This document shows positions 1 to 7,455 of a stretch of DNA of 17,587 bases, piece after piece. Position numbers and translations under genes: made by a program. Each line of letters opens with the position of its first letter. Within the stretch, counting starts at the first letter, position 1. Where the stretch lies: the NCBI GenBank assembly GCA_025360285.1, contig JANYCM010000241.1, positions 1-17,587 of the forward strand, in the 5' to 3' direction. Under the pieces are notes generated by a model, which was given only the letters and a program-made list of their open reading frames with translations, was not told where the DNA came from and made no database searches. Source of the stretch: Sphingomonadales bacterium (GTDB taxonomy: Bacteria; Pseudomonadota; Alphaproteobacteria; Sphingomonadales; Sphingomonadaceae).

Positions 1-1108
1 TGATCGCGGCGCGCCAGCTTTGCAGGAAGATCAGCACGACGAGGACAACAAGCAACACCGCCTCCACCAGCGTCTGCTGGACGCTGGCAATCGAGGCGCG
101 GACATATTCGGTGGGGTTGTACGGCACCGTGTACGACAGCCCGGCGGGGAAATCCTTCTTGGCCTCCTCCATCGTCGCAATGATCGCATCCGCCGTCGCC
201 AGCGCGTTCGATCCGGGGCGCTGGGTGATGCCCAGCCCGACGCCCTGCTTGCCATCGACATAGGCATTGGTGCCATAATCCTGCGCGCCGATTTCGACCC
301 GCGCCACATCGCTCACGCGAGTAATGGCTTCGCCATTGGCCTTGATGACGATCGCGCCGAAAGCTTCTGGCGTGGTCAACCGGCCCTGGGTCTGGACGTT
401 GAGTTCAAACCCCGAACCGCCGCGCGCGAACGGCGGCGCCCCGACGCTACCGGCGGCGACCTGGACATTCTGCGACCGCAACGCCGCGACGATTTCCTCG
501 GCATTCAGCCCGCGCGACGCCGCTCTGTCGGGATCGATCCAGATCCGCATCGCATAATCGCGCACGCCGAAGACATTGATGCCGCCAACGCCATCGAGCC
601 GCGCCAGCCGATCCTTCAGCTGGAGGGTGGCGTAGTTCGAGACATAATCAATGCCGAGGCTGTTGTCGGGCGAGTTGACGAACACCACCAGCAGAATGTC
701 GGGGGAGTTCTTGCGCGTTGTCACGCCAAGCTGGCGCACCGTATCGGGCAGTCGCGGTTCGGCCGAGGCGACGCGGTTCTGCACCAGCACCTGGGCGTTG
801 TTGAGATTGGTGCCGAGCTTGAACACGACATCGAGCTTCATCCGGCCATCGCCGGTCGATGACGAGGTCATGTAGATCATATCCTCGACGCCGTTGATTT
901 CCTGCTCCAGCGGTGCCGCGACGGTTTCGGCAAGCACTTCTGCGGATGCACCCGGATAAGAGGCAGTGATCGAAATCGTCGGCGGGGCGATTTCGGGATA
1001 TTGCGCCACCGGCAGCGACGGATAGGCGAACAGGCCGATCAGTACGATCAGCACCGAAATCACCCCGGCAAAGATCGGCCGGTCGATGAAGAAACGTGAC
1101 AGCCGCAT
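1..1108 (-). CDS. RND multidrug efflux pump, inner-membrane permease (HAE1 family, MexF/AcrB-like), partial
   Basis: This is the proton-driven inner-membrane pump of a tripartite RND exporter. Only the first 369 or so codons are present; the family is usually about 1040 residues, so the C-terminal two thirds lie beyond the left edge. The reading begins MRLSRFFIDRPIFAGV, the hallmark RND N-terminus with the first membrane helix at about residues 9-29. It continues into the periplasmic porter domain (YPEIAPPTISITASYPGA, then PLEQEINGVEDM, NRVASAEPRLP and LARLDGVGGINVFG) and ends in the second membrane helix (LLVVLVVLIFLQSW). The wording is closer to MexF than to AcrB. The ATG at 1108-1106 lies one base after the stop of the adaptor gene (TGACATG), so translation is probably coupled. 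The proton-relay aspartates of helix 4 and any outer-membrane channel gene are outside the window. Substrates cannot be predicted. Confidence 0.95.
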   Translation of the reverse strand, partial: MRLSRFFIDRPIFAGVISVLIVLIGLFAYPSLPVAQYPEIAPPTISITASYPGASAEVLAETVAAPLEQEINGVEDMIYMTSSSTGDGRMKLDVVFKLGTNLNNAQVLVQNRVASAEPRLPDTVRQLGVTTRKNSPDILLVVFVNSPDNSLGIDYVSNYATLQLKDRLARLDGVGGINVFGVRDYAMRIWIDPDRAASRGLNAEEIVAALRSQNVQVAAGSVGAPPFARGGSGFELNVQTQGRLTTPEAFGAIVIKANGEAITRVSDVARVEIGAQDYGTNAYVDGKQGVGLGITQRPGSNALATADAIIATMEEAKKDFPAGLSYTVPYNPTEYVRASIASVQQTLVEAVLLVVLVVLIFLQSWRAAI

Positions 1109-1109
1109 G

Positions 1110-2336
1110 TCAATGCGCGCCGGCGGCAGTGGCGGATGTCGCAGGCGGTTCGATGATCGCCGGCACTTGCGGCCCGGTACCGGGCGCCGGCGGCACGATC
1201 TTGCCGAGCGTCGGCGTCACCGGCGTCCCCGGCCGGCCGCGCTGCACCCCGGCGATGATCACCCGGTCCGTGGCGGCTAACCCCGACCGCACGACGCGCA
1301 GGCCATCAACGATCGGCCCCAGTTCAACGACGCGCTGCGCCACCTTGTTGTCAGGCCCGACGATCAGGACGGCCTTGCGTGTCTGGTCGGTGACAACCGC
1401 GTCTTCGGGAATCAACATGCCGTTATAGGCGCCCGAGCCGAGCAGCCGCATATGGCCGAACATGCCCGGCGTCAGGAAACCGTTCGGGTTTTTCACGACC
1501 GCGCGGCCCCGAATCGTCCCCGATCCGTTGGCGATGACATTGTCGACAAAATCCATTTTGCCATGCCAGCGATATTCGGTTTCATCGGCGAGCCTGATAT
1601 CGACGGGATTGGGCGCAACCCGCGACGAGGGCCGCGTGCCGGCCTGGTTGGCGCGCTGATATTTCAGATAGACGGCTTCCGAGCCGGTAAAGACGAAATG
1701 GATGGGATCGAGGGTCACCACCGTCGTCATCGGCGTCGTGCCGGCGGTGACATAGGCCCCGACATCGACGCGGCGATCCGACATGCGGCCTGAAATCGGT
1801 GCCGTCACCCTGGTGAAGCTGACATCAAGCGCGCGTGATTGCACCGTGGCTTCGGCCGATGCGAGCGACGCCTGGGCCTGGGCCAGTGTCGCCTTGTCGG
1901 TATCATATTCTTCATGGCTGACGGCATTCTGCGCCAGCAGCTTGTCGGTCCGCGCAAAGGTGGCGCGCGCCAGTTCAGCGGTGGCGCGAGCCTTTTGCGC
2001 ATCGGCCTTGGCCTGGTTCAGCGCGGCGACGAACGGCCGCGGATCGATGACGAACAACAGCTCGCCGGCGCGGGCGAACTGGCCATCGCGAAAGGCCAGC
2101 TTCTGGACATAGCCTGAAACACGCGGGCGGACTTCAACGCTCTGCCGGGCTTCGAAGCGACCGATATAATCATCCCAATCAACGATCGGTTTCATCAGCG
2201 GGGTCGCGACAGTCACCGGCGGCGGCGGACCACCAGGACCGCCGGGACCACCAGGACCCGCAGCACCCCCATCTTTCTGCCCGCAAGACGTCAGTAACGC
2301 GGCGGTCAGCGATATCAGCGCAAGGCGGGAGGACAT
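1110..2336 (-). CDS. RND efflux membrane-fusion (periplasmic adaptor) lipoprotein, MexE/AcrA-like
   Basis: This adaptor bridges the RND pump encoded just downstream and an outer-membrane channel. I chose the ATG at 2336, giving 408 residues, because it places a lipoprotein signal peptide at the N-terminus: MSSRLALISLTAALLTSC, lipobox LLTSC, with Cys18 as the lipidation site. A longer reading from 2432 would bury this signal behind 32 residues. A Gly/Pro-rich linker (GGPGGPGGPPPP) follows the cysteine. Then come the beta-barrel/lipoyl part (DYIGRFEARQSVEVRPRVSGYV, about 50-70), a long alpha-helical hairpin rich in Ala, Lys and Gln (about 100-160), the second lipoyl half (TRVTAPISGRMSDR), and the membrane-proximal domain near the C-terminus. 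The Shine-Dalgarno match upstream (AAGG about ten bases away) is weak. It forms an operon with the pump and is divergent from a MarR regulator. Confidence 0.93.
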   Translation of the reverse strand: MSSRLALISLTAALLTSCGQKDGGAAGPGGPGGPGGPPPPVTVATPLMKPIVDWDDYIGRFEARQSVEVRPRVSGYVQKLAFRDGQFARAGELLFVIDPRPFVAALNQAKADAQKARATAELARATFARTDKLLAQNAVSHEEYDTDKATLAQAQASLASAEATVQSRALDVSFTRVTAPISGRMSDRRVDVGAYVTAGTTPMTTVVTLDPIHFVFTGSEAVYLKYQRANQAGTRPSSRVAPNPVDIRLADETEYRWHGKMDFVDNVIANGSGTIRGRAVVKNPNGFLTPGMFGHMRLLGSGAYNGMLIPEDAVVTDQTRKAVLIVGPDNKVAQRVVELGPIVDGLRVVRSGLAATDRVIIAGVQRGRPGTPVTPTLGKIVPPAPGTGPQVPAIIEPPATSATAAGAH

Positions 2337-2455
2337 GCGGAGTCTACCTTCGATACTTTCAGTCACTACGCTAACCATGTTGCACTGCGGCGTCCATTGC
2401 GGGAATTTTTTGTCACTATTCTTTAACAACACTTAAAACCTTGATTGGAACCGGC

Positions 2456-2483
2456 ACGATCATGGCAGGGAGCCGACGATCAT
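2456..2483 (+). repeat. direct repeat ACGATCAT, two copies 20 bases apart; candidate operator
   Basis: ACGATCAT occurs at 2456-2463 and 2476-2483, so the starts are exactly 20 bases (about two helical turns) apart and on the same DNA face. The copies lie 40-67 bases before the MarR start. This geometry fits cooperative binding by a dimeric regulator. However, MarR proteins more often use inverted repeats, and GATCAT is a short, easily recurring word. Confidence 0.3.
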
Positions 2484-2510
2484 CATGCTGGACGGCAGCG
2501 CCAACACAGG

Positions 2511-2520
2511 TTATATATAG
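2511..2520 (+). promoter_or_regulatory. possible -10 element immediately before the MarR start
   Basis: TTATATATAG ends two bases before the ATG at 2523 and is the most AT-rich run on the marR side. If it is the -10 element, transcription would begin at or next to the start codon and the mRNA would be leaderless. That agrees with the absence of a well-placed Shine-Dalgarno sequence. The -35 partner (CTGGAC near 2488-2493) is poor. Confidence 0.3.
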
Positions 2521-2522
2521 CC

Positions 2523-3026
2523 ATGAAGAAACTTGATGGTCAAGACACTTTCGATCTGGCGGGCGCGCCGGAGGAACTTCGCGCTATCATGGCCGCCGGA
2601 CGGCGAATCCATGCTGCGACCGATGCCGTGGACACGATCGTCTGCGACCGGCTCGGTCTGCATCGCAGCGATTTGCGCTGCCTCCACATTCTGAAGGACG
2701 GCAGCATGACACCGCGGGACGTGGGCCAGCAGACGGGATTGACCAGTGGCTCGGTGACAGCGCTGCTCGACCGGCTCGAGGGCGCCGGCTTCATCGAAAG
2801 GCGACGCTCGGTTACCGATCGGCGATCGGTGGAAATCGCCCTGTCGCCCGAACAAGAGGCGCGCATGTCGGCGCTTTACGAGGAAATTATCGGCGCGCTC
2901 ACATCGCGTTTCCTTGGTCGCACGGAAGCGGAAATTGACGTGGCGGCACAGGCATTGGGCGATTTTGCTGCGGCACTCGAGGATGGCGCTGATCGCATGA
3001 AGCGGCACTGTTCCGCCGCCAACTGA
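2523..3026 (+). CDS. MarR-family transcriptional regulator
   Basis: This is a predicted winged-helix DNA-binding repressor of the MarR family, 167 residues from the ATG at 2523. That ATG gives the start MKKLDGQDTFDLAG and a family-typical length; a start at 2445 would add 26 residues with no family resemblance. Residues 45-59 (LGLHRSDLRCLHILK) form the helix before the DNA-binding domain. Residues 62-72 and 74-87 (TSGSVTALLDRLEG) form the helix-turn-helix with recognition helix, and 92-106 (RRRSVTDRRSVEIAL) form the wing with its DRR. The N- and C-terminal helices would make the dimer. It is followed at 45 bases by an MFS exporter and is divergent from an RND operon, the classic setting of a regulator that senses toxic ligands and releases exporter promoters. 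The ligand is unknown. Confidence 0.92.
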   Translation: MKKLDGQDTFDLAGAPEELRAIMAAGRRIHAATDAVDTIVCDRLGLHRSDLRCLHILKDGSMTPRDVGQQTGLTSGSVTALLDRLEGAGFIERRRSVTDRRSVEIALSPEQEARMSALYEEIIGALTSRFLGRTEAEIDVAAQALGDFAAALEDGADRMKRHCSAAN

Positions 3027-3071
3027 TCAACGCGGCATCTTGGCAAGCCGGTCGCGCTGGGCCAAGCACTG

Positions 3072-4412
3072 ATGATGTCCTTTGCCATGCCTCGTCGCGA
3101 ATTTGCCGTGCTGTTCGCCGTGTTGCTGACGGTTGCCGCCGGCAACACGGCGATGCAGACGGTGCTGCCGGCGATCGCCAGGGTCATCCATATCCCTGAC
3201 CTGCTTGTCGCCATCATCTTTTCCTTTTCGGCGCTGCTGTGGACGTTCAGCGCACCCTATTGGGCGCGTCAGTCGGACGTGCGCGGCCGGCGCCGATTGA
3301 TGGAAGTCGGTGTCATTGGTTTTGGCGTTTCGATGCTCGGCTGCGGCATCGTCATCCTGGCCGGGCTCAAGGGCCTGCTCGTGCCGGTAGCGACCTTCGT
3401 GCTGTTTGCCAGTCTTCGGTCTTTGTTCGGCATCTTCGGTTCGGCGTCCAATCCCGCGGCGCAGGCCTATGTCGCAGCGCGCACCAGCGAGGCTGATCGC
3501 ACCAATGCGCTGTCGAGCCTGTCATCCGCCTTTGGCCTTGGCACCATCATCGGCCCCGCCATCGCGCCTTTGTTCATCATTGGCGCCGTTGGCTTGGCGG
3601 GCCCGTTATTTGCCTTTGCCAGCATCGCCGTCCTGGTGCTGATCGCCGTTCGCCGCTGGCTGCCCGATGATGATCCGACGCATTTTCCAGGGGTGATCGG
3701 CGCCGGGGCCGATGCCCCCGCACTGCCGGGCCTCGCCCATGGTGCCCCGGCGAGCGAACCAACGGTGAGCGGCGGTGCCACCGGCGGCAGCCTGCAAGCG
3801 GCTGCCGTTGGCCGCGGGCCGCGTCTGTCATGGCGTGATCCGCGTATCCTGCCCTTCATGATCTTCGGTTTCTGTTCAGGCTCGGTGCAGGCGGCGACCG
3901 GCCAGGCGCTGGGGTTTCTGATCATCGATCGCCTGCACGGCAGTGCGCTGGCGGCGCAACAGGAAATCGCCATCGTCTTCATGGCCGGCGCCGGCGCCAC
4001 CCTGCTGGCACAATGGGGGCTGATCCCGCTGTTCCGCATGACCCCGCCGCTGCTGATGCGCTGGGGCACCGGCATCGCCGCGGTTGGCACGGCCGGCGTC
4101 GCCCTGAGCCATGATTTCCATTCCCTCGTCGTCGCCTTTGCCCTGTCGTCGCTGGGCTATGGCTTTGCCCGGCCGGGTTTTACCGCGGGTGCGAGCCTTG
4201 CGGTCAGCCGGCATGAACAGGGCGGGGTGGCCGGCGCGGTCACCTCGGTCAATGGCTCGTGCTTCGTCCTGGCGCCGGCCATTGGTATTGGACTGTATGA
4301 ATTGGGCGCCACTCTGCCCTATGGTCTTGGCGCCGGCGCACTGCTGCTGTTGCTCGGCTTTGCCAATGCCAACAAGGCGCTGCGGACGGAGCCGGTGCTG
4401 CACGACGAATAG
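3072..4412 (+). CDS. MFS transporter, drug-export type
   Basis: This is a 446-residue major facilitator superfamily transporter with about 12 hydrophobic helices, predicted to export small molecules by proton antiport across the inner membrane. Motif A is visible in the loop after helix 2 (WARQSDVRGRRRLMEVG, about 60-78). A motif-C-like run in helix 5 (GLGTIIGPAIAP) is typical of exporters. The central cytoplasmic loop between helices 6 and 7 (about residues 198-255) is long and rich in Gly, Ala and Pro, giving a low-complexity linker, and then helix 7 follows LSWRDPRILPF. The start is ATG at 3072; a second ATG follows at once and no strong ribosome site discriminates them. Spacing to the MarR gene suggests one operon. 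TetA-like and multidrug exporters look similar, so the substrate is not assigned. Confidence 0.9.
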   Translation: MMSFAMPRREFAVLFAVLLTVAAGNTAMQTVLPAIARVIHIPDLLVAIIFSFSALLWTFSAPYWARQSDVRGRRRLMEVGVIGFGVSMLGCGIVILAGLKGLLVPVATFVLFASLRSLFGIFGSASNPAAQAYVAARTSEADRTNALSSLSSAFGLGTIIGPAIAPLFIIGAVGLAGPLFAFASIAVLVLIAVRRWLPDDDPTHFPGVIGAGADAPALPGLAHGAPASEPTVSGGATGGSLQAAAVGRGPRLSWRDPRILPFMIFGFCSGSVQAATGQALGFLIIDRLHGSALAAQQEIAIVFMAGAGATLLAQWGLIPLFRMTPPLLMRWGTGIAAVGTAGVALSHDFHSLVVAFALSSLGYGFARPGFTAGASLAVSRHEQGGVAGAVTSVNGSCFVLAPAIGIGLYELGATLPYGLGAGALLLLLGFANANKALRTEPVLHDE

Positions 4413-4449
4413 GGCCGGCCCGGACGGTAACGCGGCGTAACCAAAACCC

Positions 4450-4479
4450 CGCTTGCCCTTCTGCGACTTTGTTATAACA
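4450..4479 (+). promoter_or_regulatory. possible promoter of the M28 peptidase-esterase unit
   Basis: The 120-base gap 4413-4532 holds TGTTATAACA (4470-4479), a perfect ten-base palindrome containing TATAAC. CTTG lies at 4452-4455, about 17 bases upstream of it. It is the only promoter-like AT-rich patch before the peptidase gene. The -35 fit is weak, and the palindrome could equally be an operator. Confidence 0.3.
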
Positions 4480-4532
4480 CAGGCCGATATTTCCGTGACG
4501 GCGTTCAGGCGCCTCTGCGAGAAGGGTCGGCG

Positions 4533-5366
4533 GTGGCAATTATGAGAATTTTGGCCGGCATGATCGGGCTGGCGCTGACGGCGACGGCAAGCCTCGCCAA
4601 ACCGGTGGCGATCGATCCGGCGCGCATCGGCCGCCACATTGAAATTCTGGCCAGCAATGGCTTTGCCGGGCGGTTCCCTGGGAGCCCGGGTGAGACGCTG
4701 ACCACGGATTATATCGTGCGCCAGTTCGCCGCGATCGGCCTGAAGCCGGGGGGCGACATTGTTGCCGGCAAGCGGACATGGCTGCAGAAAGTGCCGATGC
4801 TGACGGTGACGCTGGTCGGCACGCCGATCGTGACACTCACCACACCCCAGGGCACAGAACCCTGGCTGGCCGGCCAACAAATTACCGTCCGGCCCAATCT
4901 GGCGCGGCCGGGTGTTGTCGATATCGCCGCCGCCCCACTGGTTTTCGTTGGCTATGGGGTCGTCGCACCCGAGAAGAACTGGGATGACTACAAGGATATC
5001 GATCTCACCGGCAAGATCGCGGTCATCCTTGGCAATGATCCCGACAGTGAGGGCGGCGAGGGTGACTTCGGCGGCAAGGCGGTCACATCCTACGGGTTTG
5101 GTCAACACAAGGTCGAACAGGCGGTCCAACGCGGCGCCATCGGCGTTCTCTTCGTCCATGACCCCGGCCTCACCGGCTATGGCTGGGCGACAATCGCGAA
5201 TTCCGATGCGCGGCCAAAACTCGATATCGAACGCTCGCCGCCGCGGGTGCGGGCACTCTATGACGGTTTCATCGACATGCCGGTCATTAGCGATATCTTC
5301 CGGCGTGCGGGATCGACTTCGCCGTCGCCAAGGCCGCCGCCAAGACCCGCGCCTTTCGTCCGGTGA
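4533..5366 (+). CDS. M28-family peptidase, N-terminal part (signal peptide and PA-like domain), separated by a frameshift
   Basis: This reading frame encodes the non-catalytic first half of a secreted M28 zinc peptidase. The GTG at 4533 is preferred over the ATG at 4542 because AAGGG (4522-4526) lies six bases before it; for the ATG the gap would be 15. Residues 1-22 are a signal peptide (RILAGMIGLALTATASLA). The stretch at about 30-75 (GRHIEILASNGFAGRFPGSPGE) is the usual M28 lead-in. About 130-230 is a protease-associated domain (FVGYGVVAPEKNWDDYKDIDLTGKIAVI, QRGAIGVLFVH). After FRRAG (about 260) the protein turns into a Ser/Pro/Arg run and stops. The expected continuation is in another frame, so the natural product is probably a single chain of about 550 residues. 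Alone, this half has no active site. Confidence 0.75.
   Translation: MAIMRILAGMIGLALTATASLAKPVAIDPARIGRHIEILASNGFAGRFPGSPGETLTTDYIVRQFAAIGLKPGGDIVAGKRTWLQKVPMLTVTLVGTPIVTLTTPQGTEPWLAGQQITVRPNLARPGVVDIAAAPLVFVGYGVVAPEKNWDDYKDIDLTGKIAVILGNDPDSEGGEGDFGGKAVTSYGFGQHKVEQAVQRGAIGVLFVHDPGLTGYGWATIANSDARPKLDIERSPPRVRALYDGFIDMPVISDIFRRAGSTSPSPRPPPRPAPFVR
5308..5366 (+). other. frameshift junction in the M28 peptidase gene, with GTGA stop/start overlap
   Basis: At 5309-5311 the upstream frame reads GCG GGA TCG (A G S). The frame offset by one reads GGG ATC GAC TTC GCC, giving G I D F A V A K A A A K T R A F R P V N, which looks like a natural helix and joins smoothly to the catalytic half. One extra G in the GGG run would make a single open frame. 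The upstream frame then ends in TGA at 5364-5366, overlapping a GTG at 5363-5365. Possible explanations are a real one-base deletion, a read or assembly error in a G run, or reinitiation at GTGA. I favour the first two. Confidence 0.75.
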
Positions 5367-6187
5367 ACCTGCCGGGCATGACGCTGGCAGTGCGCTTCGA
5401 AACCGCTCATTCCCAGTCGCAATCGAACAATGTCGTCGGCCTGCTGCCTGGCCGCAAACATGCTGATGAGGCCATTGTCTATGGCGCACACTGGGACCAT
5501 ATCGGCACCGGTGCGCCCGATGCGAGCGGCGATCGCATCTATCACGGCGCCATCGACAATGCCTCGGGCGTCGCCATGGTCCTTGAAATTGCGCGCAACC
5601 TGGCGTCGCGGCCGCGGGCCGACCGCAGCTTCGAATTTGTCGCCTTCACACTGGAAGAAGTCGGCATCCTGGGTTCCGAATATCATGCCGTCAACCCGGT
5701 CTTCCCGCTCGCAAAGACCGCCGCCGTCATCGTTCTCGATGGCACCTTCCCGATCGGGCAGGCCCATGATTTCAGCAATTGGGCGCAAACCGACACGACA
5801 TTGAATGACATGCTGGTGGCCGCCGGGGCCCGACGCGGCCGGCACTTCACGCCCGATGCGCATCCGGAACAGGCCTTTGCCTTCCGCACCGATCACAGCC
5901 CGTTCGCCAAGCGCGGGGTGCCGCCGATCTTCTTCCAACCGGGTCAGGACCTTGTCGATGGCGGCCTGGCCAAGGGCAGTGCGCTGGTCAGCACCTGGCT
6001 GACGCAATGCTATCGCCGCCAGTGCGACCGTTACAGCCCGGACTGGAACCTCAGCGGCAACGCCGATGACGCGCTGCTGCTCGCCGATGTCGGCTATGCC
6101 CTTGCTGCATCACGCCTCTGGCCCGTGTGGAAGCCGGGGAATGAATTCGGGATTATTCGGGCCAACAGCGACGCCGCGCGCCAATAG
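5363..6187 (+). CDS. M28-family zinc peptidase, catalytic part, out of frame with its N-terminal half
   Basis: This frame carries the complete co-catalytic two-zinc aminopeptidase domain of family M28. Numbering from the GTG at 5363, the visible active-site set is His43 and Asp45 (YGAHWDHIG), bridging Asp65 (GAIDNASGV), general base Glu98 and ligand Glu99 (FTLEEVGILGSEY), Asp126 (VIVLDG) and His178 (RTDHSPFAKRGVP). All expected ligands seem present, so loss of function would come from the frameshift, not from decay of the domain. Without the upstream half it lacks a signal peptide and would stay in the cytoplasm unless the frame is restored. No good Shine-Dalgarno sequence precedes the GTG, which argues against an independent gene. 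The next gene, a secreted esterase, starts 39 bases later and probably shares the transcript. Confidence 0.78.
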   Translation: MNLPGMTLAVRFETAHSQSQSNNVVGLLPGRKHADEAIVYGAHWDHIGTGAPDASGDRIYHGAIDNASGVAMVLEIARNLASRPRADRSFEFVAFTLEEVGILGSEYHAVNPVFPLAKTAAVIVLDGTFPIGQAHDFSNWAQTDTTLNDMLVAAGARRGRHFTPDAHPEQAFAFRTDHSPFAKRGVPPIFFQPGQDLVDGGLAKGSALVSTWLTQCYRRQCDRYSPDWNLSGNADDALLLADVGYALAASRLWPVWKPGNEFGIIRANSDAARQ

Positions 6188-6226
6188 CCGTCAGGCGCTC
6201 GATCGCGAAAGGGAAGGGACGTCAAC

Positions 6227-7240
6227 ATGACCATATCGACGCATATTGCAGCCCGGCTGGCGCTCGCCTGGCTTGGCAGTGCCGCCTTCACCGCGCCGGT
6301 GGTTGCAGCGCCTGCTCCTTCCGCGGCCGTGGCTTACACCATCGTAGATTCGGAACGCTGGACCCTCGCCTCGGCCGTTTCAGGGCGCACCTATCGCATT
6401 GCCGTCTACAAGCCGTCCGGCCCCGCACCGAAGGACGGCTTTCCTGTTCTGTTCACCACTGACGCCGACATCTTCTTCCCCGTTGCGACCGGATCGATGC
6501 TCAACCGCCGGCTTGGTGAATTGCGCCCGGCGATCATCGTCGGGATCAGCTATCCGACCGACGATCCCATGGCGATCGTGCGGTTGCGCACCCGCGATCT
6601 GACGCCCAACCCGATGGCGGACGACGTGCTGAAGCAGATGCAGCCCTATGGCCTGACGGCGGCCGACGCCGGCGGGGCTGAGCTGTTCTACCGCTTCATC
6701 ACCGAAGAGCTGCGGCCGATACTGGCGGCCCGCTATCCCGTCAACGCGGCGGACGAGACGCTGTTTGGCCATTCGCTCGGCGGGCTGTTCGTGCTGCACG
6801 TGCTGTTCAACCACCCGGCGGCGTTTCGCAACTATGTCGCGGCAAGCCCCTCGATCGCCTGGAGCGACGGCGCCATCCTGGCCGATGTGCCGGGATTCAA
6901 GACAAAGCTGGAGGCGCTGGCAACGCCGCCGAACGTCCTGATGCTGGTCGGCGGGCGTGAGAGCGACCCCGACGCGATGCCGGTCGGTGCGATGCCAAAG
7001 GCCGAAGCCGCCGCGATGATGGCCAAATCGCCCATGGTCGGCAACATGCTGGCGCTGGCGACGCGGTTGCGCAGCACCGCCGACGGGCCAGCGCTGGCGG
7101 TCAAAAGCTATGTCATCCCCGGCGAGAACCACGTCAGCGTCCAGCCGGCGAGCATCGCACGCGCCATGACCTTCACGCTGGCCAACCCGACATGGGGCAA
7201 GCCCTGTGTTGCACCGTGCACGGCCGCACCAGCGCAGTGA
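6227..7240 (+). CDS. exported alpha/beta-hydrolase of the esterase D / IroE-like family
   Basis: This 337-residue protein has a signal peptide (residues 1 to about 28, ending PVVAAPA) and an alpha/beta-hydrolase fold of the putative esterase family (PF00756 type). The nucleophile elbow is GHSLGG at 181-186 with Ser183. The catalytic His is likely His302 in PGENHVSV, and the acid is probably Asp247 or Glu245 after VLMLVGGRES. YRIAVYKPSG (56-65) and RPAIIVGISYP (100-110) are typical family strands, and DETLFGHSLGG matches IroE/BesA-like enzymes. A strong ribosome site, GGGAAGGG at 6211-6218, lies eight bases before the ATG. It probably acts in the periplasm on an ester substrate. The siderophore esterases IroE and Fes are relatives, but no siderophore gene is nearby, so the substrate is left open. 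It follows the M28 gene closely. Confidence 0.85.
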   Translation: MTISTHIAARLALAWLGSAAFTAPVVAAPAPSAAVAYTIVDSERWTLASAVSGRTYRIAVYKPSGPAPKDGFPVLFTTDADIFFPVATGSMLNRRLGELRPAIIVGISYPTDDPMAIVRLRTRDLTPNPMADDVLKQMQPYGLTAADAGGAELFYRFITEELRPILAARYPVNAADETLFGHSLGGLFVLHVLFNHPAAFRNYVAASPSIAWSDGAILADVPGFKTKLEALATPPNVLMLVGGRESDPDAMPVGAMPKAEAAAMMAKSPMVGNMLALATRLRSTADGPALAVKSYVIPGENHVSVQPASIARAMTFTLANPTWGKPCVAPCTAAPAQ

Positions 7241-7455
7241 GTCATACGATTCCCGATTCCGTTGATTTCATTGCCGAAAAATTCGTTACGGTATCGAGTT
7301 ATTTTCCTTATTTTCCTGTTTCGGTAGTTTTTCTGGATTTGGTTGGGTCCGGCGACAGACCGCTGGCGCCAGGGCTTTCGATCCAACAATGTCAAAGAGC
7401 AATATCGGGCAACGGTGTAGCCTATCTGGTTCAAATAGGACAGGGTTTTGTTGCC
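7241..7455. other. 215-base gap without a gene, AT-richer, repeated and structured
   Basis: The gap lies between the ends of two convergent genes. It is clearly poorer in GC than its surroundings from 7260 to 7345. It holds three GANTC sites (7239-7243, 7248-7252, 7255-7259) and a tandem nine-base repeat TTATTTTCC (7299-7307 and 7308-7316). It also holds long imperfect arms TTGGTTGGGTC (about 7338-7348) and GATCCAACAA (about 7380-7389) around the palindrome CTGGCGCCAG (7363-7372), and a small hairpin CCTAT/ATAGG (7421-7439). Open frames through it are short overlaps from neighbours. It may simply be a convergent terminator region. A small RNA is possible but unproven. Confidence 0.5.

Larger units (their letters stand above)
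2337..2522. promoter_or_regulatory. divergent control region between RND operon and marR-MFS operon
   Basis: This 186-base gap separates two divergent exporter units and must hold both promoters. It is less GC-rich than its neighbours in its middle (about 2400-2450). Two copies of GTCACTA lie at 2362-2368 and 2412-2418 on the RND side, and two copies of ACGATCAT lie on the marR side. A GANTC site (GAGTC, 2340-2344) sits directly in front of the adaptor start. No strong matched -35/-10 pair is visible for the leftward unit. A MarR dimer made by the adjacent gene is the natural candidate to bind here, but that is inference. Confidence 0.6.

Noticed and set aside
20..862. 280-codon rightward frame at the left edge
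   Set aside because: The opposite strand encodes an unmistakable RND pump N-terminus over the same bases.
4411..4425. GGGCCGGCCC palindrome after the MFS stop as a terminator
   Set aside because: The palindrome has no loop and no T run. It cannot be called a terminator on this evidence.
3876..5489. 537-codon leftward frame across the MFS and peptidase genes
   Set aside because: It spans two well-supported rightward genes and their gap, has low-complexity Arg/Gly/Ala composition and no domain resemblance.
7409..7455. tRNA-like pieces: GGCAAC and GTTGCC ends with GGTTCAAAT between them
   Set aside because: The span is only about 46 bases, with no D-arm or anticodon arm. The GGTTCAAAT lies in the loop of a different small stem.
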